A stretch of 64,000 nucleotides of DNA. It comes from Adiantum capillus-veneris. Taxonomy: Eukaryota > Streptophyta > Polypodiopsida > Polypodiales > Pteridaceae. The position numbers were made by a program, and so were the translations under genes. Under the pieces are notes generated by a model, which was given only the letters and a program-made list of their open reading frames with translations, made no database searches and was not told the DNA's origin. Shown here in pieces: positions 21,441 to 31,488 of this stretch. Location of the stretch: assembly GCA_014529385.2 (NCBI GenBank), contig CM043945.1, positions 150,110,241 to 150,174,240 on the forward strand, read 5' to 3'. Numbering within the stretch: position 1 is the first letter of the stretch; each line of letters starts with the position of its first letter.

Positions 21441-22229
21441 GGTGGCGCAGAGAGATAGGTTGTAGCATCCCGAGGAAGGGGAGAAGATCGCAGGGGTGTG
21501 GTTGTCGAGCAGAGATGTAGTAGTAGGAGGGCGAATACGTAGAGAGAGGGGGACGAGAGACCTGGAGCGCAGGCCTGCGCAGCAAGGCAAGCTACGAGGG
21601 GCGAGAGAGATATTCGCAAAGCCACCGATGGCGGGGACGAGCGGGATGCGCAGGAAGATGAAGACCTCTTTAGAATGGACGGATTTGGGTCGAATTAAAG
21701 ATTAAAAAAATTGTAGCTTTTCATAAGACGACTGCTTGCCTATCAATACAAGATGCTAAAACTAGAATTTGAGTTGGTGCCGGCTTTGGAGATGAATTGC
21801 TTCATTATTTTTGGACATAACTGCCTTTTATGTGAGGTAATCTCATGATGAGCACTCAAAAATGGGTCTCAATTGTTAAAAAGGAATGAAGATTAGAAAA
21901 TATGAACAATTCAACCAAAACAGATAAAGGGTATTTTGGGAATTTTTGAATTTGAGCGGTATTTTGGGAATTTCCACAAATTAGAGGGGTATTTTGGTAA
22001 ATTTTCCTTTTTTCAAACATACAAAATTCCTTTCCTTCAATTTCCAAGAGGAAATTTTAGAAAATTAGGTTGCTTTTCAAAGTTTTTACACTATTTTTCT
22101 CTATATTAAAACATAATTTCTCCTTTTTCCCTTGCCCTCAACGGGCATTTTTGAAATTGAAAATGGCACGATATTAGGTTGAGACACAATCGTTGGCAGT
22201 GATAGTGGACCTAGCCTGTAGACTGTAGT

Positions 22230-22337
22230 GAGCTGGACTCTCGCCACAAGCCTATCATCACCATTTTGCGTTCAACTGTAGTGTGGACTACCGAGCTGGG
22301 CTCTCACCACAAGCCTATCATCACCATTTTGCGTTCA
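22230..22337. repeat. 63-bp-period tandem duplication
   Basis: GAGCTGGaCTCTCgCCACAA followed by GCCTATCATCACC and TTTTGCGTTCA occurs at 22230-22274 and 22293-22337. The surrounding 22140-22680 is GC-richer than the flanks and contains no domain I recognise. Confidence 0.75.
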
Positions 22338-22715
22338 TAGTAGCTCCTAAGAGGGCCTTCCCGTAGCCTTCTAAAAGAGCCTCTGAAGGCGTCCCCCGAT
22401 TGAAAAGGTCTACCCGAGGCCTGCTGCAAGGGTTGGGGGGTGGTTCAACCACCCACCAAAAAGGCCTCCCGCCTCTGAGAGAGGAGATTGCCTGTTAAAG
22501 GGATGCATTCTCAACTGACTCTCGATGAAAGGACCCGTTTGCAGTAGCGGAAACCGGAACAGTAACGGGACAATATCCTACATTCTACTCTATGGGATTG
22601 CCTCGCCGCCACTAACGAGCTCCTTCATGTTAGAGGGCCATCTATTCTACCTATGCTTTTAGCATAGCTATGAACAGGCACTCTAAGCGAGCCTAAGAAT
22701 GGGATCCAAAGAATT

Positions 22716-22850
<135 letters not shown>

Positions 22851-23064
22851 GGAATCCCTTGCTTCAACACGAGTGGGTCAAGCGCGATCGAATAATTTCC
22901 GGCATGCTCCTGCCTATGCACATCACACCCAATAAAGTCACAGCTAAGCAGCATTACAACAGTATAAACTTTGGCCCTCCCACGTGTCCGGGGGAGGGGC
23001 TGGATAAAGGGGGAGGGAATTCCGGTCCTTCCCCCGGACACGTAGCAGTGTTGTCTCATGAAGT

Positions 23065-23668
23065 GCATTGATTGCAGGATATGTCCAACAAGGTCAGGGT
23101 CAGGAAGCTCTGGGCTGTTTTTAGTAGATGCAGAGAGAGGGCATCTTTCCAAATCCAATCACGCTCACTTGCACCTTGAAGGCATGTTGCATTACACGAG
23201 ATGTTGATATGGGAAAAAGAATTCACGGTGATATTGTTAATGAGGCGTTGTTAAAAGAAAACGTCGCGCTTGGCACTACCTTAGTCAACATGTATGCCAA
23301 AGTCGGTGCACTTCGTAAAGCACAAAAGAGCTTCCTATCCAAGATGTCATCTCCTGGAATGCATTGATTGTGGGATATGCCCAACTTGGGCAGGGCCAAG
23401 AAGTTGTGGGCTGTTTTTGGCGGATGCGAAGCGAGGGTCCACGACGAGATTCATGTCTGTTGTCTCCTAACGTGCATTGATTGCAGGATATGTCCAACAG
23501 GGTTAGGGTCAAGGACAAGAAGCTTTGGGTTGTTTTTAGCAGATGCAGAGAGAGGGCATCTTTCCAAATCCAATCAGGTTCACTTGCACCTTGAAGGCAT
23601 GTGGCATTACACAAGATGTTGATGTGGACAAAAGAATTCACGGTGATATTGTTAGTCAGAGGTTATTG
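23065..23668 (+). pseudogene. Pentatricopeptide-repeat (PPR) protein fragment, internally duplicated
   Basis: The frame from 23065 reads ALIAGYVQQGQGQEALGCF, two stops, MQREGIFPNPITLTCTLKAC, CITRDVDMGKRIHGDIVNEA, then VALGTTLVNMYAKVGALRKA. These are three consecutive PPR units of the plant P/L/S (PLS) type, as found in organellar RNA-editing factors. A second copy of the first two units occurs at about 23478-23668 (again GCF, stop, MQREGIFPNPI, LKACGITQDVDVDKRIHGDI). A partial unit between them reads NALIVGYAQLGQGQEVVGCF. Shared stop positions show the duplication is of already broken sequence. No start, targeting peptide or C-terminal domain is present. It ends exactly where copia E6 begins. 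The wording resembles fern and lycophyte PPR families (inference). Confidence 0.75.
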
Positions 23669-24713
23669 ACACTGCCAAGCATGAAACAAAAACCACTTGT
23701 GGACACTCGCGTGTCAAAACAACCAGCCCAATCTGAGTCCAAAAAAGCATGTAAGTCTGGCGGCAATGATCCCCCCTTGGGATAAAACAAGCCAAGATGT
23801 AAAGTGCCACTAAGGTAGTGGAAAATCCTCTTGACAGCCTGCCAATGCTTAGACCCTGGGCTATGCATAAATCTGCTGACCTGTGAGACTGCAAACTGAA
23901 TATCCACGCTCGTGTTGCATACATAAATGAGGCAGCCAACATTAGTTTGATAAAGAGTGACATCAGCAGGATCACCAGCATCATGTAGACTCAACTTCAA
24001 ACCCGTTTCCATCGGAGTGGCAATAGGTTTGCAATCCTCAAGTCCAAACTTACATAGCAATGTCTCTATGTAACTTTTTTGACACAAGGCAATACCACCA
24101 TCACACTGCTTAAACTGTATACCCAAGTAATGATGCAACAGCCCCAAATGTTTCATCTTGAAAGTAGCATTCAAATCAGCCTTAAATTCAGCAATATGTC
24201 TCTCATTTGGTCCAGTGATCAGCAAATCATCGACATAAAGAACCACAATGAGAAGTACATACCCTCACGCTTTACATACAATGTGCTTTCTGTTGGACTG
24301 TTACGAAAGCCTCGTTTAACCAAATGAGTGTCAGCTTTCTCATACCAAGCACAAGGAGATTGCTTCAACCCATACAAAGCCTTCTTACATCTACACACTT
24401 TGTCCTCTTGTCCTTTTATGACAAAACCGCGAGGCTGCGTTACATAAACCTTCTCAAATATGTCACCATTCAAGAAAGCAGTAACAATGTCTGATTGATG
24501 TACATCCCAACCAAAATGAGCTGCCAATGCACATAGAAAACACACAGTAGTCATACGATAAGTGGGAGCAAAAGTCTCTTCATAATCTATGCCTTTTTGC
24601 TGTGCATAACCCTTTGCAACAAGTCGAGCCTTATGGCGATCAATCTCACCATCCGGCTTGCGTTTCAACTTGTAAACCCACTTCGTACCAATGGCCTTTT
24701 TGCCAGGAGGCAA
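23669..24713 (-). pseudogene. E6 reverse transcriptase and partial RNase H
   Basis: RT in two overlapping frames. The first (24713-24219): GTKWVYKLKRKPDGEIDRHK, ARLVAKGYAQQKGIDYEETF, SDIVTAFLNGDIFEKVYV, KKALYGLKQSPCAWYEK. After a frameshift near 24230, the second (24246 down): VLYVDDLLITGP (catalytic YVDD), LGLLHHYLGIQF, SYIETLLCKFGL, VSRFMHSPGSKHWQAVKRI, then RNase H LHAFLDSDWAGCFDTRVSTS and GFCFML, where it ends. All catalytic Asp residues of RT are kept. Confidence 0.88.
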
Positions 24714-25797
24714 ATCACATAAAGTCCATGTGTCATTTTCTATAAGTGCATCATATTCTCATTGCATGGCAGCCATCCAATTTTTTGAATTCTGTGCTTC
24801 ATCAAAAGATAGAGGCTCCTCAACATCATGTAAGCTAGACAAAGCCAAAGCATAACAATCTGATGCATAAGATGCATGGCAAGAGCCTGAACGTGTACGA
24901 CTAGACAAAGGTGCATCCAATTTACTGTCACGCAAAGTGTGCACCAGCCGTATTGGCATACCTCTAGTGTGCTCATTTTCAACCCTTTCCTCATGAAGTA
25001 CATCATGTACATCTGCATCAGTAATAGGCTGATCTGTAACATTTTCAGAAAACCCCAAGGCTGTACATTTGTCTCATTGGAAATTACATTCTTATTTCCA
25101 CCACTGAAAAGAGGCAACAAAGTGTCATAAATGTCCTGTGAGCTTACATTACTGTCTCTAGTACATGACAACAAGGGCTGAACAGAATCTTTCACAAACA
25201 CTACATCCCGTGAAACCAGAATATGCTTTGTTTGCATATGATATAACCTGTAACCTTTGCTTTCAGCACTATAACCAACAAAAATACATGTGATAGCCTT
25301 ATTATCCAATTTTTTGTGATGTGTTTGTGGCACCAAAGCATATGCCAAACAGCCAAAAACACGCATGTGCTCAATAGAAGGCTTTCTATCATGCCATGCT
25401 TCATATGGAGTAATAATTGCAAAGCTTTTGTAGGACACCTGTTAAGTACATAAGTGGCACACATGATGGCCTCAAGCCAAAAAGAATGCGGCAAAGCTTG
25501 ACTTTTGACCATACATCGTGCCATTTCCGTCAGTGACCTGTTTTTTCTCTCAATAACACCATTTTGCTGAGGTGTATAAGGCACTGTACATTGGTGTTTT
25601 ATCCCACGACTAGCCAGAAATGCATTAAATTCATGAGACATATACTCCCCCCCTCGATCGGAACGGAGGGTGCCCATAGTACATTTCGAGACATTTTCAG
25701 CCATAGCCAAAAATTGTTTGAAGCACATAAAAACTTTGGACTTTGCTTTAATCGGAAATACCCGTGCATGCCTGGAGTAATCATTAATGAAAGTCAC
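24714..25797 (-). pseudogene. E6 integrase and linker
   Basis: The 25797-25201 frame has the integrase core: YSRHARVFPIKAKSK, LRSDRGGEYMSHEFNAF (second Asp), PYTPQQNGVIERKNRSL (catalytic Glu), FWLEAIMCATYVLNRCP. A frameshift near 25420 leads to HMRVFGCLAYALVPQTHHKK and GYSAESKGYRLYHMQTKHIL, the copia post-integrase region. The acidic linker before RT (25058-24759) includes RLVHTLRDSKLDAPLSSRTR. The first catalytic Asp sits in the preceding frame (HSDVVGPCK). Confidence 0.85.
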
Positions 25798-27538
25798 GAA
25801 TTAAACGTAATTGCCCAAGGACGGAGTTTGCATGGGCCCACAACATCACTATGCACAAGCTGCAACCTGCATGTGGCCCGAACTGAACCATTCTTTGGAA
25901 ACTTAGAATGCTGCATCTTACCCAAAATACAGCCTTCACAAACCTGTTTGACAGGTGCTTCAAGAGGCGGCAAAGAAGCAACCATATCAGATTTCTGCAG
26001 ACGCGGCAAACTAGCAAAATTCAGATGACCAAAACGTGCATGCCAAAGTTTTGCATCTGAAATAGCCCTTGAATCTGCAACAACATTTGCAAAGTTTTGT
26101 CCACACTTGTCATACAAAGTGAGCTTATACAGCCCACAACACAAAAGGCTAGATGCAACAATTTCATCACCAAAACTGAGATCATGAACTGTACATCTGT
26201 CATCCAGAAATTTGACTACAAGTCCAAGTCTAGCAAGTGCGGATACAGACAAGAGATTCTTCTTGATCCTAGGTACATAAAGTGCATCAACAAGTGTGAA
26301 GGAACTGCCATTTGCAACATTAAGCACAATCTTTCCAACTCCCTGAATTGGATAAGAGGCATTGTTGGCGCAAGTGACTGAATTCCCACAAGGGACAGAC
26401 TCGAGAGAGGTGAACAATTCACCACTATCGAAATACCACACATGTGAATCTGCAACAACTGACAAGCATGCATCATGGACAACAAGATTGTAAGTGCACT
26501 CTGCACTAAAAGCCCATTCTGTATCAACATCAGCATCACAGTCTCCTTTCACAGAAGACTCAACAATGGCTGCATTTGTAGTGGAACTAGCATTTGCAGT
26601 GGAACCACCCTCTTTCTTCTTAGACTCTTTGGCCTTCAACTTAGGACACGACTTGATCAAGTGAACATTAGCTTTACAATAATGGCAACGCATCTTCTTC
26701 TTGCCCTTATCACCAGAATTTCCAGACGAATTGCTGCCAGCAGAAGCATTATGAACAGAATTTTTGCCACTCGCAGCAGAACCATAAGAAGTGGCTGCAT
26801 TGCTATTACCACCCTTTCTTTGAGAAGCAATAAAAGCATGTTCAATTGCACGCTGCCTAGTTCTATTTTTTCTGGAAAATGATTCTTGCAACAGTAATGT
26901 GCATAATGCATCAAACTTGACAACTTTAGGATTTCCTTAGGTCATCAGTCTCCAAGTACTAGCAAAAAGTTTGGTAGGAATCTGGTAAGGCATCAAGAAC
27001 AGTCTGCACAAGGGAACTGTCTGAAATGACTTCACCTGCAGAAATAAGTTGCTCATTGATATCCTTGACACTAGCAAGGAAAGTGTCCATATCATCTTCC
27101 TCATGCATAATCTTTGAATCCAACTCTTTACGCAACAAAGCAATTTTAGCCTCATTGTGACTTGCATAAAGACCGGCCAAAATATCCCAAGCCTGTTTTG
27201 CAGATTTTGCTGAACGGATGTGAGGAACAATGGTGCACTTCACAGACAACGCAATCAATGCATGAGCCTGCGCATCCTTTAGATCCCAACGAGCTTGTTC
27301 TGCTGTAGGCAAAACAACTCTAATAGCTGCAATCCTTGCAGCAAGACCTGCAACATCCTCAACATCGCCTACATCCTTAGAACCAGGACATACATCAATG
27401 CCCTACACAATATTCCAGACGCCCCTTTGACACAAGAACGTGTTGCATCATATAAGCCCACATAGGGTAATTGTCTCCATCCAACCTATCCTCAGCAGCA
27501 AACATCTTGAACACATCTGTGTTGTTATTGTCAGCCAT
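25794..27538 (-). pseudogene. E6 Gag, protease and pre-integrase finger
   Basis: The start ATG is at 27538-27536: MADNNNTDVFKMFAAEDRLD. A frameshift occurs at about 27420. Gag continues KELDSKIMHEEDDMDTFLAS. A long frame from 26891 to 25794 carries the knuckle CHYCKANVHLIKSC, the protease start WYFDSG joined directly to ELFTSLE, LVDALYVPRIKKNLLSVSAL, LWHARFGHLNFASLPRLQK and CEGCILGKMQHSKF. In E3 the protease motif continues with ATNHITSHHD; E6 has lost those ten residues, including the Ala of the D-S-G-A motif, in frame. Confidence 0.86.
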
Positions 27539-27886
27539 GGTCAATGTTGCACCTGATGTGAAAACTGCCCGAAAATAGGAGAAAGGGAGCGGGAACAACA
27601 CGTGCTATATAGCACAAACCATAGAAGACTATAAGGCACATGTTGTGCAGAAAATGGCACTGACAGAAATTCTGCACAAAATGACGAAATTGCTTGTGCA
27701 GACCTGCCTGTAGTGGAAACGGAGGCCGAAATGAGCTCGAATCAAAAATCTGAGCGGACTAAGCTCTACGAGCTTACCTGAAATTTTTGTCGACCTGCAA
27801 ACGCTTGCCAAAGCTCATTGAAATCGGAGAAAGTGAGCAAGCGTGTGTTGAAGTAGCTGGCGACTAAGCCCGGGAGGACGCAACTT

Positions 27887-27898
27887 GCTCTGTTACCA
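27887..27898 (-). other. E6 primer-binding site
   Basis: On the minus strand TGGTAACAGAGC, one base from TGGTATCAGAGC, two bases from the LTR. Confidence 0.8.
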
Positions 27899-27900
27899 AT

Positions 27901-28127
27901 TGTTGGAATTAGGGTTGCAGAGAAACGCACATAGCTTGGAGAAGATGAAAGAAGCTCAAGGCACACAATAGAGAGTGTGTTACTTAGTGTGCAATGGAAA
28001 GATAGATAGCCCTAGAGTGATGGGCGTATATACAATGCTCGGGGAAAAAAACCTCCTAAAGAGGGAGAAAATGCCCCGGCGGTCCTAGTGTGTTCACACA
28101 CATCACTACCACAAGTATGTGGTAACA
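27901..28127 (-). repeat. E6 5' LTR
   Basis: 227 bp, TGTTGGAATTAGGG to GTGGTAACA; homologous to the E3 LTRs at 10377 and 14106. Confidence 0.88.
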
Positions 28128-28132
28128 ATTAG

Positions 28133-29146
28133 TAGATACTGAAGCTCAAATGAATGTAGTCAGTTATTCCACTTAAAGAAAGCTACGAATCAGCCTTTGG
28201 CATTAGGAATATATGCTATCAAAGGATGCAACGAAAACCCAACGCCGGCATTGGGAGTGGTTAACTTGAATGTGATCGTAAATGGATTTTCATGCCCTCA
28301 TCAATTTGTATGCATACCAGATGAACATATGAATGAAGCGACGATTCTTGGAATCTCATGGATGCGGACATACAAGGCAGTACCAGATTGGGATACCAAT
28401 CAACTCAAACCATCACTTAAAGGAGGACAACTCTTAGTTCCAATTGCACCGAGCAAAGAGGAATGGAAAAGAGGTCACCCACAAAAGAAACCAAGGAATA
28501 ATCAATCTACGTCAACCTTTAGACAAGCAAATTCTATAAGTAGCATGCAAGGAGTCAAGCATATTTGGGTACCAAAAGCAAAACTCAAGGACAATCCGTC
28601 TCAAATTTGGGTGCTCAAAAACTCATCTACCATTTGAAGAAAGTTTCACATCTAACAACTTAGGTATCTTTCAAAAGAGAAACTAGCACTAGATGGGTTT
28701 GGAAACCAAAGGAGCACTTTTCTTCCCCACAAACTATAAAGCCGATGAATCAGTGGAAAGTTAAATCTCAAAAAACTCAACCACAACAGTTCATCGACGG
28801 AAAACCAAAATACCAATGGAGAGTTAAAACTCAGCAACCATCATCATTGATACCTAAAGCTCAGGAAATCAGTATGCCAAAGAATCCAGATGGTACAATC
28901 AAGCAAAGACCAAATAAATTACAAAATTTTGTATTTAGAAAACATCAACAAGAAACCTCGACCACGGAAATCCTTGAGTTAACTACTCAAGACCCAACTC
29001 TTGCACCACATACTGGTTTGAATTTCATTGACCTTCAAAGTATGATAGAGCCAACCACGGCTATGCATAGACACGATTGGTTCAACCCATGCACACAATC
29101 TTCCTGGAGTACTCCATCTAGGAGGGATGGAAAGAAACTTCATTAA
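28133..29146 (+). pseudogene. Retropepsin-like fragment followed by Trp-rich repeats
   Basis: Directly after the E6 flank the frame reads LVDTEAQMNVVSYS, a D-T-G-A protease motif with Gly changed to Glu, then a stop/frameshift near 28175. The protease second half follows: GVVNLNVIVNGFSCPHQFVC and EATILGISWMRTYKAVPDWD. This protease is unlike that of E11. Downstream is a Lys/Gln/Pro-rich tail with at least five spaced motifs of the type xW(V/K/R)xK: IWVPKAK, IWVLKNS, RWVWKPK, QWKVKSQ, QWRVKTQ. No RT follows. I do not recognise the tail. Confidence 0.6.
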
Positions 29147-31488
29147 TTAAGGGCAATGTTTGAAGAGGGAGGAAAAAGTTAGAGGTTAACGTGTGGTTTT
29201 TTGCAAAATTACCTAATAATTCCCTTAAAAATCATCAACAAGGAAATGTCAACTGATAACATCTCCCCGATGTGTGGAATTAGTGTATATACCATTAGAA
29301 AATACATCAAAAATAGTCTTTTTTGCTTATTTTTATCAATTTTTCTTGATATTGGAGTTTAAAAATGGAGAAATTCACAAAAAATTAATAAAATAGTGTT
29401 CTTCAATGGATTTTCTTAATTGTTGATTTTTCAATTTGCTTTTTTAGTACATTCTGTTATTTTCTTTGATTTTTTCAATAAACAGGTCAAAAATCAATAA
29501 TAAATAGCAAATGAGCTTAGATGGAGAAACTGAAGATATGCTGATAGTCAGAAGAACAAGATGGTCAGGCACAAAAACTTTCAATCAAAACGACAAACGG
29601 AAGTGGGAGGCCTAAATTAGGCCGCTAGGGCCTGTTTTGGCAAATTCTTGGAGAATGAGCTAAGCGAGTCCGATTGAGGAAATTTTTGAGTCTAACAAGA
29701 TTTCACGGCCAATTATGACTAACAGGGGAATCTGGGGAAAAGTAGTTTGAGAAGTCCAAGTATAGATATCCAAGGTAGCTCAAAACCACCTCATTTCTAC
29801 TAGTCACTCTTGTAGAAGAGAGCTCTCTACCTTCTTCGCGCGTGATTTCTGGAGTCCACAGTCGCCCATTTTCAGTGCTGTTTCACATGAGACATGGGGG
29901 GTAAGTTCTAAACTCATTAAAGGAAATTTTTATACAGTCAAGTAGTAGGTTTAGGCTCAGAAAAAAACCCTAAAATCCCAGTTGTGTACGGATGCTACGA
30001 CCAAAAAATGACCATAGCGGCTTATCAACTCAATCGAATTGGACAAGACTTGAATTGTAGCATGCCTCTACATAGTAGAACACTTCCATATCATTAGAGG
30101 ACCATTCGACAGGGGTCGAGGGGGTCCCCAAGTAAATAATCTAGGTTTTTGCCACATGCCAGAATTGAATTCTGACTCCACGAACAGCTTATATACACAA
30201 TGTACCTAGATGGTTTCAAGAAAACAGTAAAGGCAAGCTCTCTAACAACAAGGAATAGCTTGAAGACTACAAAGCGTCAATTTTGACATATGGAGTCAAA
30301 TAGACTCCGAATGAGCCCAAACTGGATGAGCATCATCAGGACTATGTAGCGGACAAGTCCATGGCTTCAAAAGTGACCAAACAACTCTACGTACCAAGTG
30401 GTAACAGAAACCGGTGATTTCAGAGTCGACAAGAGCATGAAGTTATATCGACATGACCAAATCTTACCAAATTCATTTTAGGACTTGTTTTAGATGTAAT
30501 GAAGATGTGTAGGTCATAAAATCGTCTTTTCAAGCAAAAAATGTAACTGCTGTTAATAATCACGATTATTTATTTTTGTGCAATACTGGCTTGAAAATCA
30601 TGCCGACATGATCAAATCTTACCAAACTCATTTTAGGACTTGTTTTAGATGTAATGAAGATGTGTAGACCATAAAATTGTCTTTTCAAGCAGAAAATGTA
30701 ACTGTTATTAATAATCACGATTATTTACTTTTGTGCATTATTGGCTTGAAAATCAGCATTTTGCTTCACCTATCACTTGTACACATCTATCTCTTGCCAC
30801 ATGTCAAATATGTGCCCAAAAGATCAAGTAAATCTCATATTTTGCTAAAAAATGCACTAAAAGCTCTTCAGTTCAAATTTTGAGTTATTTGCCACATTTT
30901 TTTGCTCCAAAACATCCCATATCTCACATAGAGGGTCTATAGCATGTCTGGAACCAATTTGCAAGAAAAAATGTCTAATTTGATAAAAATGTTAATAATT
31001 ATTTACATTGCTGCCAGCATGAGTTCAAATTTTATCTTTGATTTTATGGGACCAAAGTGCAAGATGTGACAAGCCCACCAACCAAGTTTGATCACATTTG
31101 GATCCCAAAAACCCAAAATCCCTTCATATCTATTGTTTCACAGTTTGAAGACTAAATCTGGCACCATTTCCACCATGTACACTCAAATGAGCTCACACTT
31201 CACTTAGAGTATCTAAATCACATGTTCTTCATCAAGCCTATCATAGTCAAAAGTGCAAAAACATGGAAAAGTTCCCCTGCTGTAAATAATTGTGATTATT
31301 TACTTGCTTACAATTTTTACCTGAATTGAATGGTTTTAATCTTTACATGTTTTTATGCATCTATGCATGCTCCAAAACTGATTTCAAGCGAAACGAAAAT
31401 CATTTGCCAGCAATTCAGACATAGGGCATTTCAGAGCGGAGTTTGTGGAATTTTCTAACTTCAAAACTGTACTCTCCTAATAGGTGCA
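29147..31488 (+). other. Non-coding spacer of E4 with palindromes
   Basis: About 2.3 kb without a convincing frame. Two near-identical stretches (about 30480-30560 and 30605-30700, GACTTGTTTTAGATGTAATG) form a local duplication. Contains palindromes like those of the leader. In layout (spacer, palindromes, then an ATG) it resembles the 5' leader. Confidence 0.55.
30551..31304. repeat. Palindromes in the E4 3' spacer
   Basis: Copies at 30551-30574, 30706-30729 and 31281-31304, with a shortened one at about 30991-31008 and a half copy at about 30131-30142. Centres are CACG, CACG and TGTG, each explicable from CGCG. Confidence 0.8.

Larger units (their letters stand above)
23669..28127 (-). mobile_element. 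E6: minus-strand Ty1/copia element, 3' end missing
   Basis: Same family as E3. The 5' LTR is at 27901-28127 with a PBS next to it; gag, protease, integrase and RT follow leftwards. It is cut off inside RNase H at about 23669, where the PPR fragment starts, so the RNase H C-terminus, PPT and 3' LTR are lost. Right flank ATTAG (28128-28132) could be one half of a target duplication; the left half is gone. It supplies the RT that E3 lacks. Several frameshifts make it inactive. Confidence 0.87.

Noticed and set aside
22560-22680. Mitochondrial gene fragment (frame containing YILLYGIASPPLTSS)
   Set aside because: The translation has a mildly organellar look, but I could not match it to any mitochondrial protein, and a stop follows shortly.
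28197-28637. Independent host gene encoding a 146-residue protein
   Set aside because: The sequence is the second half of a retropepsin in a transposon context, with the first half visible just upstream in another frame.
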